Below are positions 54,327 to 62,168 of a stretch of 64,000 bases of DNA, in pieces; within the stretch, counting starts at the first letter, position 1; the number at the start of each line of letters is the position of its first letter. The stretch lies in NCBI RefSeq assembly GCF_016864575.1, contig NZ_CP044125.1, positions 2,533,001 to 2,597,000 of the forward strand. The letters run 5' to 3'. The notes beneath the pieces were generated by a model that searched no databases, was not told where the DNA came from, and worked only from the letters and a program-made list of their open reading frames with translations. The position numbers were made by a program, and so were the translations under genes. This stretch comes from Rhizobium sp. BG4 (GTDB lineage: Bacteria; Pseudomonadota; Alphaproteobacteria; Rhizobiales; Rhizobiaceae).

Positions 54327-54491
54327 TCATTTTCCGGCGCGTGGCGAGGCATCGCCGATGCCGATGTCTTCCTTCAAGTGATTGCTCAGTTCCAGCGCCT
54401 TTTGCGGTGCCGGCACCTGTTTGCCTGCGGGTGCACATGCGGCGATGGCGGATTTGATCCAGGCATTCAGAATATTCATCGATAGCGTCAT
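54327..54491 (-). CDS. Small protein opposite a GcvA-like regulator
   Basis: A 54-residue product, MTLSMNILNAWIKSAIAACA at the start, ending ELSNHLKEDIGIGDASPRAGK in part. ELSNHLKEDIG loosely resembles the DUF1127 C-terminus (L-x-x-H-x-L-x-D-I-G), but I do not claim it. A GGGAG ribosome site is eight bases before the ATG. It is divergent from the GcvA-like LysR gene with an 84-base gap, which suggests control by it. The coding nature is supported by position and ribosome site only. Confidence 0.55.
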   Translation of the reverse strand: MTLSMNILNAWIKSAIAACAPAGKQVPAPQKALELSNHLKEDIGIGDASPRAGK

Positions 54492-54575
54492 GGTTTTTCT
54501 CCCATGAGGCCAGTTTATGCAGGCGTCCTGTCTGCGTATAATGAAACTCGCTCTGATCTTTCATGAGAAATTTTC

Positions 54576-55496
54576 ATGTCAAACTGGCCGTTGCCACCGC
54601 TATCGACCCTGCAGGCCTTCTGCGCCATCGCCGAAACCGGCGGCTTCGGGCGGGCGGCTGAAAGGCTGGGGCTGACGCAAACCGCGGTCAGCCACCAGAT
54701 CGCCCAGCTCGAGGGATGGCTCGGCGAGCGGCTTTTCGAGCGTGGACGGCGCGGTGCGCGGTTGTCTCCGGCGGGGTTGAAGCTGCACCCGGATATTGCT
54801 GCGGCGCTGCAGAGCCTTGAGACGTCCTTACATCAAGCGCGGGCGGCAAGTGCCAGTCCGTCGCTTGCGATCACGACGACACCGGAATTTTCCAGCCAGT
54901 GGCTGGCGCCGCGGCTCGAGAGCTTCTGCCGCCGCTATCCGAAGATCGAGGTGCAGATCGCGGTCAGCTACAAGCGGCCGGATTTTGCCAATGCCGATCT
55001 GGCGATCTGGCTTGGCCGCGGCGGGCCGGAGGTGGTGACGGAACCGTTGCTGCTCGACGACGAATTCGTGGTCTGCGCCCCCGAAGTCTCCGCCCGGCTT
55101 CCGAAGAGAGGCGCGATCCGCGCGGCGCCGCTGCTTGTCTATCGCGGCATGCGCCATACCGTGCTCGACTGGCAGCTCTGGTTCGAACAGATCGGCGGCG
55201 ATCCCGACGCGCCGGAGCTCGCCGGCTACGACATCACTGAAGCGGTGCGTGAGGCGAAGGTCTTCGATACGTTCGAGGAGATGCTGGAGGCATGCGGGCG
55301 CGGGGAGGGCTTTGCGCTGGTGCGCAGTTCGCTTGCCGGTGCGGGTCTCGCTTCAGGCACTCTGAAGCGCTGCTTCATCGAGCAACAGCCGGCGGCTTTG
55401 AACTATGCGATGCTTTACCCGGCGGGAGCGCTGGAGAAATCCTCCGTCGCGCTGTTCCGCCAGTGGCTGCTTGAGGAGACGGCTTCCGCCGGCTGA
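54576..55496 (+). CDS. GcvA-like LysR regulator
   Basis: A 306-residue LysR regulator. PPLSTLQAFCAIAETGGFGRAAERLGLTQTAVSHQIAQLE contains the helix-turn-helix (recognised as FGRAAERLGLTQTAVSHQI), with the W-P-LP-PLS start typical of the GcvA group. The C-terminal domain has ITTTPEFSSQWLAPRLESF and DLAIWLGRG, also GcvA-like. Its target is probably the small gene opposite or itself. Ligand unknown. Confidence 0.88.
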   Translation: MSNWPLPPLSTLQAFCAIAETGGFGRAAERLGLTQTAVSHQIAQLEGWLGERLFERGRRGARLSPAGLKLHPDIAAALQSLETSLHQARAASASPSLAITTTPEFSSQWLAPRLESFCRRYPKIEVQIAVSYKRPDFANADLAIWLGRGGPEVVTEPLLLDDEFVVCAPEVSARLPKRGAIRAAPLLVYRGMRHTVLDWQLWFEQIGGDPDAPELAGYDITEAVREAKVFDTFEEMLEACGRGEGFALVRSSLAGAGLASGTLKRCFIEQQPAALNYAMLYPAGALEKSSVALFRQWLLEETASAG

Positions 55497-55500
55497 CGGT

Positions 55501-55902
55501 TTATTCGGCGGCTGCCAGATAAACCGTGTTCTGCGAGGCTGAAGCGAGCGCCTGGACGCGGGCCTCGGCCTTGGCGATCAGCTGGTAGAACTCTTCCTGG
55601 GCATCGACATCCAGCTGGATGACGGCATTCACGTCATCGGGCGTATCGCAGATGCAGGCAACGGCCGAGATCGGGCAGATGCCGCCGGGATAGCGCTTTC
55701 CGGTGCCGGTATAGGCGCGGCGGCCCCAGCGTTCGGAATAAACGGTCTCTTCGCGGTCGAGATGCAGGATGGTGCCCTTGCATTCGGTCACGATCGCCGC
55801 CTTGCCATAGGCGAACCAGTGATAGTTCAGTTTGCGCAGGATATATTTTCCGGTGATGTCTTCGCCGGCCAATTCCGCAGGGTCTTGAATCATTCGGATC
55901 AT
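55501..55902 (-). CDS. Conserved hypothetical protein
   Basis: A 133-residue protein with DPAELAGEDITGKYILRKLNY and ETVYSERWGRRAYTGTGKRY, and a Cys-containing part GGICPISAVACICDTPDD. I do not recognise a domain. No signal peptide or membrane segment is visible. It ends five bases after the convergent LysR gene. It appears as a single gene with a probable promoter in the 55906-56180 gap. Confidence 0.6.
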   Translation of the reverse strand: MIRMIQDPAELAGEDITGKYILRKLNYHWFAYGKAAIVTECKGTILHLDREETVYSERWGRRAYTGTGKRYPGGICPISAVACICDTPDDVNAVIQLDVDAQEEFYQLIAKAEARVQALASASQNTVYLAAAE

Positions 55903-55905
55903 CAA

Positions 55906-56073
55906 CGGGTCCTCGAAAGTGTATGCAATATCCGTTATGTATCTCTGCGCCGCAAGTCGGAAAATGCCTGCCTTTGCAACGGTTTAGTCACAATGTGTTT
56001 CCGATTCTTACAAACTGCGCTTTCTTGATAGCTGCGAATTAATGCCGTTTGATGAATTGAATTCACAAGTGTT
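55906..56073. promoter_or_regulatory. AT-rich promoter part between the hypothetical gene and the MFS leader
   Basis: No gene is seen. This part holds promoters for both directions; the right portion runs into the structured leader described next. Confidence 0.4.
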
Positions 56074-56180
56074 AGGCGCTGCCGCCCGATTATGCCGGGC
56101 GCTGCCATCATCCATATGGAGATCCGAACAAGAAAGGCTGCCCGTTTTATCCGGGCGCCACAGCTATCGGATCTCTCATC
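56074..56180 (+). promoter_or_regulatory. Structured leader of the MFS exporter gene
   Basis: Two similar hairpins occur: arms CGCCCG (56082-56087) with CGGGCG (56095-56100), and GCCCG (56139-56143) with CGGGC (56151-56155), each with a seven-base loop. The second is enclosed by perfect nine-base arms GAGATCCGA (56118-56126) and TCGGATCTC (56166-56174). The 3' arm contains the GGA (56168-56170) that is the only ribosome-site-like text before the ATG at 56181. So folding would hide it. No known riboswitch was recognised. Confidence 0.6.
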
Positions 56181-57377
56181 ATGCCCCTTGCTCTTTTTGC
56201 GCTCACGGTCGCGGCCTATGCGATCGGAACAACGGAATTCGTGATCGTCGGCCTGCTGCCGACCGTTGCGCAGGACCTTCACATCACCCTGCCGCTCGCC
56301 GGCTTGATCGTCAGCGTCTATGCGCTCGGCGTGACCTTCGGTGCGCCCATTCTGACGGCGCTGACCGGGCGTATCGAGCGCAAGCCGCTGCTGCTCGGCC
56401 TGATGGCGCTCTTCATCGTCGGTAACACGCTGGCGGCGCTCAGCCCCGGCTACGCGCCGCTGCTCGTCGCCCGCGTGCTCTCTGCCTTTGCCCATGGCGT
56501 GTTCTTCTCGGTGGGCTCGACCATCGCTGCCGATCTCGTGCCGGAGAACCGCCGTGCATCGGCAATCGCCATGATGTTCATGGGGCTGACGGTGGCAATC
56601 GTCACCGGCGTTCCGCTCGGCACCTTCATCGGTCAGACCTTCGGCTGGCGCGCCACCTTTGCCGCCGTCGCCGGTCTCGGCGTCATCGCCTTTGCCGCGA
56701 TCGCCGTTCTCTTACCGTCGACGCTCAGCAAGGCCGAACCGGCGACGCTGCGCCAGCAGGCTGGCGTGCTCGGCAGCGGCAGACTGCTGATCGTCTTTGC
56801 CATGACGGCGCTCGGCTATGGCGGCACCTTCGTTGCCTTCACCTTCCTCGCGTCGATCCTGCAGGAAGTCACTGGCTTCTCGGCTTCCTCGGTAAGCCTC
56901 ATCCTGGTGCTCTATGGCCTGGCGATCGCGGCGGGCAATATTGTCGGCGGCCGGATTGCCAATCGCGACCCGGTGGCGGCGCTGACCTGGCTGTTCTTGG
57001 CGCAGGCTGCCGTGCTCCTGCTCTTCAGCTTCACGGCTGTGTCGCCTAGGCTGACGATCCCGACGCTTGCTGCCCTCGGCTTCCTGTCCTTCGCCAATGT
57101 TCCCGGCCTGCAGCTCTATGTCGTCCAGCTCGCCAAGCAGGTGCGCCCGGCCGCAGTCGACGTCGCCTCGGCCATGAACATCGCGGCCTTCAATCTCGGG
57201 ATCGCCCTAGGTGCCTGGATCGGCGGTCTGGTCGTCGAGTCTCGCCTCGGCCTGCAGGCAACGCCATGGGTCGGCGCGATCCTGGTTGCCGGTGCGCTGC
57301 TCCTGACGCTGCGGAGCGCCGCTCTCGATCGCCGCGAGGCGCAACCGCTTGCGGAGCCGCTGCGGAAGGCAGCCTGA
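56181..57377 (+). CDS. MFS transporter, DHA1 drug/sugar efflux type
   Basis: A 398-residue transporter with twelve membrane helices. IGTTEFVIVGLLPTVAQDL at the first helix and RVLSAFAHGVFFSVGSTIAADL are typical of the AraJ/YdhP/Sot-like DHA1 group, as is ALTGRIERKPLLL in loop 2-3. It likely exports a small molecule or sugar with proton drive. Its start lies behind a structured leader. A terminator follows. Confidence 0.92.
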   Translation: MPLALFALTVAAYAIGTTEFVIVGLLPTVAQDLHITLPLAGLIVSVYALGVTFGAPILTALTGRIERKPLLLGLMALFIVGNTLAALSPGYAPLLVARVLSAFAHGVFFSVGSTIAADLVPENRRASAIAMMFMGLTVAIVTGVPLGTFIGQTFGWRATFAAVAGLGVIAFAAIAVLLPSTLSKAEPATLRQQAGVLGSGRLLIVFAMTALGYGGTFVAFTFLASILQEVTGFSASSVSLILVLYGLAIAAGNIVGGRIANRDPVAALTWLFLAQAAVLLLFSFTAVSPRLTIPTLAALGFLSFANVPGLQLYVVQLAKQVRPAAVDVASAMNIAAFNLGIALGAWIGGLVVESRLGLQATPWVGAILVAGALLLTLRSAALDRREAQPLAEPLRKAA

Positions 57378-57400
57378 TCTGCGAGAAATGGAATGATGAG

Positions 57401-57424
57401 ACGGGCGCTTCGGCGCCCGTTTTC
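57401..57424 (+). terminator. Rho-independent terminator of the MFS gene
   Basis: Eight-base arms ACGGGCGC (57401-57408) and GCGCCCGT (57413-57420) around a TTCG loop, followed by TTTTCG. It abuts the end of the ArsR gene on the other strand. Confidence 0.88.
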
Positions 57425-57425
57425 G

Positions 57426-57749
57426 TTAGTCCTCGAGATCGGTCCTGAGGCGATCGATGATCGAGAGTGAGTGGCCGGCATAGGCGCTGATCCAGCGGTC
57501 GTAGATCTGCTTGATCGGCAGGCTGTTGAGATGGTTCCAGCGCTCGCGGCCTTCTTTCTTGGCCATCACCAGATCGGCCTCTTCCAGAACCTTCAGGTGC
57601 TGCATCACGGTGCAGCGGTCCATTTCGGGAAAGCTCTCGCAGAGCATGCCCGTCGTGCGCGGGCCATCCTTCAGCAGATCCAGGATCTCGCGGCGGCGAT
57701 GATGGGCAAGGGCCTTGAAAACCGGGTCGTTTTGCGATTCGCTTGACAT
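57426..57749 (-). CDS. ArsR-family regulator of the SRPBCC/VOC module
   Basis: A 107-residue winged-helix regulator: VFKALAHHRRREILDLLKDG, then DRCTVMQHLKVLEEADLV as the recognition helix. ArsR genes of this sort are commonly divergent from an AHSA1/SRPBCC gene, as here. A palindrome (ATGTTAT ... ATAACAT) spans its own start codon, so it probably represses both directions. Signal unknown; only one Cys pair-like arrangement is seen, so it is not clearly a metal sensor. Confidence 0.9.
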   Translation of the reverse strand: MSSESQNDPVFKALAHHRRREILDLLKDGPRTTGMLCESFPEMDRCTVMQHLKVLEEADLVMAKKEGRERWNHLNSLPIKQIYDRWISAYAGHSLSIIDRLRTDLED

Positions 57750-57767
57750 GTTATGTTTTTATAACAT
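57748..57767. promoter_or_regulatory. Predicted ArsR operator
   Basis: ATGTTAT (57748-57754) and ATAACAT (57761-57767) are perfect inverted arms separated by six bases. The site covers the ArsR start codon and lies 37 bases before the SRPBCC gene. Confidence 0.75.
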
Positions 57768-57803
57768 AATGACCCCATTGGCAATGAGAGAGGAGTAAGT
57801 GTC

Positions 57804-58298
57804 ATGTCCCTCGCAATTCGTGTCGGTGGCCGCGTTGGCCGCCCTGCGGCTGAGGTGTTCGATGCCGTCGTCAATCCCAAGAAGCTTTCGAGCTACTTCA
57901 CGACGATCGGCGGAGCGAGCGCGCCGCTGGTGAAGGGTACGACGGTGACCTGGTGGAAGGATGCACCTGTCGAGGTCATCGATCTCGTGCAGGACGAGCT
58001 GATCGTGTTGCGCTGGGACGGCGGCACCGATGCCGACAATGTCCGCTACAAGACGACCGTCGAAATGAAGTTCGATGCGCTCGACGATGGTGGGACGATG
58101 GTGACGATTTCCGAGAACGGCTGGCGGGAGGACGATCCCGGCCGGCGCGGCACCTATCTCAACTGTGAAGGCTGGAGCAACATGCTCTGCTGCATGAAGG
58201 CCTTCGTCGAATACGGTATCAACCTGCGCGACGGCATGTTCCTCAGCGAGATGCGAGGCGTGCCGGCCGAAGCCCCGGATTATGAGAAGCTGTCATGA
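57804..58298 (+). CDS. SRPBCC (AHSA1-like) domain protein
   Basis: A 164-residue START/SRPBCC-fold protein. RVGRPAAEVFDAVVNPKKLS at the start is the AHSA1 motif; MKFDALDDGGTMVTISENGW and NLRDGMFLSEM follow. Such proteins bind hydrophobic ligands in a deep pocket. It overlaps the VOC gene by four bases (ATGA) and is divergent from ArsR. Confidence 0.9.
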   Translation: MSLAIRVGGRVGRPAAEVFDAVVNPKKLSSYFTTIGGASAPLVKGTTVTWWKDAPVEVIDLVQDELIVLRWDGGTDADNVRYKTTVEMKFDALDDGGTMVTISENGWREDDPGRRGTYLNCEGWSNMLCCMKAFVEYGINLRDGMFLSEMRGVPAEAPDYEKLS

Positions 58299-58669
58299 GC
58301 GAGCTTTTATATGGAGGCGTGGATGTCGCCATGAAGGTACCGACGCATCAATATGCCGAGGTGCTGGATTTCTACCGCGATGTCGTGAAGCTGAAGGAGA
58401 TCGGTAATGACGGCACGCGCGGCTTCGAGCTCGGGCCGATCCGGCTCTGGATCGACGAGGCGCCGGGAATGAGCCAGGCCGAAGTCTGGCTGGAGCTTTT
58501 CACGCCGGATTTCGACAAGGCTGCCGATCACCTGCAGCGGTCCGGCATCCGGCGGTGCGACGCGATCGAGCCGCTCGGCGAGAGCTTCCGTGGCGGCTGG
58601 ATCCTCAACCCCGCGAACATCGTTCACATGGTTCGCGAGGAGAGCACCTGGGAGCCGCCGGCTGCCTGA
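58295..58669 (+). CDS. VOC (glyoxalase/bleomycin-resistance) family protein
   Basis: A 124-residue vicinal-oxygen-chelate protein: VPTHQYAEVLDFYRDVVKL is the first half motif, RGFELGPIRLWIDEAP and the final NPANIVHMV the second. Some of the metal-binding His/Glu residues are altered, so a binding rather than catalytic role is possible. It is coupled to the SRPBCC gene and ends seven bases before the convergent glucan synthase gene. Confidence 0.87.
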   Translation: MSELLYGGVDVAMKVPTHQYAEVLDFYRDVVKLKEIGNDGTRGFELGPIRLWIDEAPGMSQAEVWLELFTPDFDKAADHLQRSGIRRCDAIEPLGESFRGGWILNPANIVHMVREESTWEPPAA

Positions 58670-58676
58670 CGGGCGA

Positions 58677-60845
58677 CTATTCGGCGGCCGGTGGCATGAG
58701 CCCGCGGGCGGGTGCAGGCAGCGCCTTTGCGCCGCCGGCGATCACGCCGCCCGGTGACGGTCTCCAGCGCGAACGGCGGACGGCAACCGTATTGGCTGCC
58801 GTTCGCGTCTTTCCGGCATAGGCCGATGGCTTCTGGAACATCCGGTTGAACAGGGCGCCCATGGCGGCCAGCGGATAGGCGCGGCCGGGCATCGCCTCCG
58901 GCATCTCGCTATAGAGCCGCTGGATCATCTTGCGCCGCACGATCGCCGGATGCGCGTGGATTTCCTCGCTCTCGCGCCGTTCCTTCACTGCAACGATCGA
59001 GACGGTAAAGACCGAGCGGTTCTGATCGACGCGCTCGATGCGGCCTGCGACATCGAAGCCCGGGAAGGGCGAGAACAGCAGCAGGTCGCCGATGCGGCTG
59101 CCGGCGGTCATCCGCTTCTGCTGCAGGCTGATCTCGGCCTGCGTCAGCGACAGCGTATCGACGGTGCAGGGGAACGCCTGGCCGTTGCAGGTCATCGCTG
59201 TCTTGCGGCCGAGTGGGAAGCGGATGGCATCCAGCGGCTCGCGCGGCAGCTCGATGCAAACGAGCATCGAGACGAAGGCATAGACCATGACAACCATGCC
59301 CCAGGCGACGCTGAAGCTGTCGAGACCGCTGTAATTGCTGAGCAGCGGGCCGTTCAGCATGCCCGTGAAGGTCAGGATGATGATCAGCGCGAAGGTCGTG
59401 GCGATCGGATAGAGGATGTCGACACGGGTGCGGTCCTCGCCCTTGGCGGTTACCTTGAACGGCCGCCCGAAGGGATGGGCGATCGCGTGGCAGATGGCGA
59501 TGGTGATCGGGATCGCTGAGACCATCTGCGAGACCTCGGTGAAGAGCGGCAGGCTGCGCCAGCCGGAGACCCAGGCATGGAAGGTCCACATGGCGCCGAC
59601 CATCGGCAGCGCGTAGAGGAAGAAGGCTTCGGGTTCCATCAGGATGGCGGGCAGGCCGAGGAAGTAGAAGAGGATCGGCGCCGCCATCAAGAGCAGCATG
59701 AATGGCCGGCAGAACCAGAAGAGCAGGCCGTGGAAATAATGCAGCCGTTGCATCGCCGTGTAGCCGCGGCCGAAGAACGGGCCGTCGCGCAGCAGCGCGA
59801 CCTGGATGGTGCCGAGGCACCAGCGGCAGCGCTGGGTGATGTATCCGGAAAGGCTTTCCGCCGAGAGGCCGACGCTGAGGCGCTCGTTCAGCCAGCGGGT
59901 TCGCAGGCCCTTCTGCATCAGGCGATAGGTGAGGTGGATGTCCTCGGTCACTGTCTCCTCCGGCATGCCGCCGATCAGCTCCAGCGCATCACGCCGCACG
60001 ACGCAGGAGGTGCCGACGCAGAAGGCGGCACCCCAGCCGTCTTTCGAAGGCTGCATGACGTCGAAGAAGATGCGCTGGTCGTCGACCCACGCCTTGGATG
60101 CCAGAAGGTTATGCTGCACGGGATCGGCGTTGTAATAGAATTGCGGCGTCTGGATCAGGCCGATCTCGGGATCGACGAACTGGCCGATGATGCGTTTCAG
60201 GATGGCGCGCTGCGGCGCAAAGTCGGCATCGAGGATCAGGATAAATGGCGCGTCGGTGATCTGCTTCGACCAGCGGATGGCATTGTTGATATTGCCGCCC
60301 TTGGCGCCCTTGTTGTCGTCGCGGGTGAGATAGCGGACACCGAGCTCGGCGCAGTAATCGCGCAGCCACTGGCGGCGGCCGTCGTCGAGAATCCAGATGG
60401 TGAAGTTGCCGTAGTCGATCGCCTTGGCGGCGAGGATCGTCCGCTCCAGAATGGTGACGTCCTCATTATAGGTGCAGATGAAGATGTCGACGGCCGGCGG
60501 CTTGCCCATCGCCGAAATCATCGCCTCGCTGGCGTCGGCAGCACCGGTATGATCGGTGCGGCGGAAGAAGAAGACGATCGACAGCAGCGTATAGAGGATG
60601 ACGACCGCCTCGAAGGCGAGGTAGATGCGTGGCCAGAGCGCATAGGCGCTCCAGTCGAAATCCGGCAGCGTCGTCGTCACGCGGAAATAGACGTAGTTTG
60701 CCAACATCAGGATCAGGATGGTGCCGAAGAGCACGCGGTCCTTGCCCTTGCGGCTGTCGAGCAGCAGGGCGCAGCAGAGGATCAGCGCCAGCGTGATCAG
60801 TGAGAACAGGATGGCATCCGAAAGCGTGACTACTTCTGGGGACAT
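58677..60845 (-). CDS. GT2 beta-glucan synthase (cellulose synthase/BgsA-like)
   Basis: A 722-residue membrane glycosyltransferase. Helices lie at about 10-30, 38-55 and 75-95; the catalytic domain has LDD (153-155), DAD (206-208), TED (300-302) and QRCRW (338-342), the processive beta-glycan synthase set. Five or so helices follow (about 380-530). The last 189 residues contain a beta-rich segment (536-620) in the place of PilZ but without RxxxR or D/NxSxxG. Sinorhizobium BgsA makes a mixed-linkage glucan and binds c-di-GMP in a non-PilZ tail; homology to it is likely, product not proven. Its start overlaps the previous gene by 16 bases. Confidence 0.9.
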   Translation of the reverse strand: MSPEVVTLSDAILFSLITLALILCCALLLDSRKGKDRVLFGTILILMLANYVYFRVTTTLPDFDWSAYALWPRIYLAFEAVVILYTLLSIVFFFRRTDHTGAADASEAMISAMGKPPAVDIFICTYNEDVTILERTILAAKAIDYGNFTIWILDDGRRQWLRDYCAELGVRYLTRDDNKGAKGGNINNAIRWSKQITDAPFILILDADFAPQRAILKRIIGQFVDPEIGLIQTPQFYYNADPVQHNLLASKAWVDDQRIFFDVMQPSKDGWGAAFCVGTSCVVRRDALELIGGMPEETVTEDIHLTYRLMQKGLRTRWLNERLSVGLSAESLSGYITQRCRWCLGTIQVALLRDGPFFGRGYTAMQRLHYFHGLLFWFCRPFMLLLMAAPILFYFLGLPAILMEPEAFFLYALPMVGAMWTFHAWVSGWRSLPLFTEVSQMVSAIPITIAICHAIAHPFGRPFKVTAKGEDRTRVDILYPIATTFALIIILTFTGMLNGPLLSNYSGLDSFSVAWGMVVMVYAFVSMLVCIELPREPLDAIRFPLGRKTAMTCNGQAFPCTVDTLSLTQAEISLQQKRMTAGSRIGDLLLFSPFPGFDVAGRIERVDQNRSVFTVSIVAVKERRESEEIHAHPAIVRRKMIQRLYSEMPEAMPGRAYPLAAMGALFNRMFQKPSAYAGKTRTAANTVAVRRSRWRPSPGGVIAGGAKALPAPARGLMPPAAE

Positions 60846-62116
60846 GGCTTTTCCTCGTTCTTTGCCGCAAAGGAATCTGCACTGAAGGGATTGATGCCGA
60901 GCGCCGCGAGCACGGCCCATCCTGTCGCCCCGACATGGGGCAGGCGGTAGTATTTGAAGTCGCCGGGCTCCGAATTCGGCCCGACCTGCAGCCCGGTCGT
61001 CAGCTGTTCGTCGACGGTGGCGTAGATCAGTTTCTCCGGCGAGATCTGCGTCGATATCGTCTGGAACAGCGGTTCTGCCTTCTGCGGCTCGCCAACCACC
61101 TCATAAACGAGGGCTGCCTGCGCCGTTCCCTCGAGCCAGATGCCGTCGCGGTCGTTGTTGAAGTCGAAGCCACCGGGGACGCCGTGATTGGCTTCGGTCC
61201 ATTCGAGCACTTGCGGCGCCTTGGCCTTGAAGTCCTCGACGGCGATCAACGGCCAGAGTTCGGCGTCGAGACCGGACATGTTGACGTTGGGCGCGTTGCT
61301 GTCGGGAACGCTGCCGATATAGAAGCGGCCCTCGGCCTTGTTCCACATGGCATCGAGGAAGTCCTTGGCGCTCTCGCCGTCATGCTCCCAGTCGCCGGCT
61401 TCGTCGATCGTCGCCAGCCAGTGGTCGGCGGCATAGATGTCGAGATTGTGCTCCGTCGATTTCCAGGTCATGCGGTCGGGCGTCGGCTCGTGGCCGAAGA
61501 AGCCGCCGAAATAGCCGGGGTTCTTGGGGTCGGCGGTCGAGCGGTGGATGAAGTCCATGATCTTGCGGGCGCCATCGAGATAGGCGGTCTGGCCGGTCTC
61601 TGAATAGGCGGCGAGCAGCCCGAGCGCGCCCCAGGCGATGCTGCCGGTGGCGCTGCCGACCTGATAGCCGTCCTCGATCCAGGAATTGCTGGCCGTGCTC
61701 CAGTAGCCGGGAAGCAGCATGCCGTCCTTGCCGGGGATGACCGGGCCGGAGCGATAGGCATTGCGCAGCCGTCCGTCGTGGTAGTGGCGGTCGGTCTCCA
61801 GCGCCAGAACCAGCGCGTCGGCCACACGCTTGGCTTCCTTGGCGCGGCCACAGCCATAGAGTGCCATCAGCGCCAGCGCGTTGTCATAGGTGAAGCCGGT
61901 ATTGTCGAGCGCCGGGTGCAGTTTCGATCCGCCGTTTGCCGGTTCGAAGCTGCGGAAGACGAAGGCCTGTTCGGGTTCGCCGGTCATCAGCGCGGCAAGG
62001 CCATCGCAGAGGGTGCAGGCGAGTTCGGCGCGTTTGGCGTCTGCCATGGCCGCAGTGCTGCAGGCAGGTGCCGCGATAGCGAGCACCGCCGCAATCATGA
62101 GTGAACGCAAAACCAT
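60830..62116 (-). CDS. Glycosidase-like (alpha/alpha toroid) periplasmic protein
   Basis: A 428-residue protein with an N-terminal signal peptide (RSLMIAAVLAIAAPACS), possibly a lipoprotein at C19. Repeated motifs such as TGFTYDNALALMALYGCG, GSIAWGALGLLAAYSETG and GVPGGFDFNNDRDGIWLEGT suggest an (alpha/alpha)6 toroid as in many glycoside hydrolases. It lies between a membrane fusion gene and the synthase in one operon, so it may trim or transfer the glucan chain as CMCax/BcsZ does for cellulose. Exact family and catalytic acids are not assigned. Confidence 0.75.
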   Translation of the reverse strand: MVLRSLMIAAVLAIAAPACSTAAMADAKRAELACTLCDGLAALMTGEPEQAFVFRSFEPANGGSKLHPALDNTGFTYDNALALMALYGCGRAKEAKRVADALVLALETDRHYHDGRLRNAYRSGPVIPGKDGMLLPGYWSTASNSWIEDGYQVGSATGSIAWGALGLLAAYSETGQTAYLDGARKIMDFIHRSTADPKNPGYFGGFFGHEPTPDRMTWKSTEHNLDIYAADHWLATIDEAGDWEHDGESAKDFLDAMWNKAEGRFYIGSVPDSNAPNVNMSGLDAELWPLIAVEDFKAKAPQVLEWTEANHGVPGGFDFNNDRDGIWLEGTAQAALVYEVVGEPQKAEPLFQTISTQISPEKLIYATVDEQLTTGLQVGPNSEPGDFKYYRLPHVGATGWAVLAALGINPFSADSFAAKNEEKPCPQK

Positions 62117-62168
62117 ATCCAGGTCTTCCCTGTCATCGCGGTCGATAAAGTGAAGCGAAAGTGCTCAG

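Noticed and set aside
56074..56180. Mini-ykkC (guanidine-II) riboswitch
   Set aside because: Two hairpins are present, but the loops are ATTATGC and TTTTATC, not the required ACGR.
58677..60845. Curdlan synthase CrdS
   Set aside because: The synthase fits either group by motifs, but the crdA and crdC partners are absent and a membrane fusion gene is present, as in bgs.
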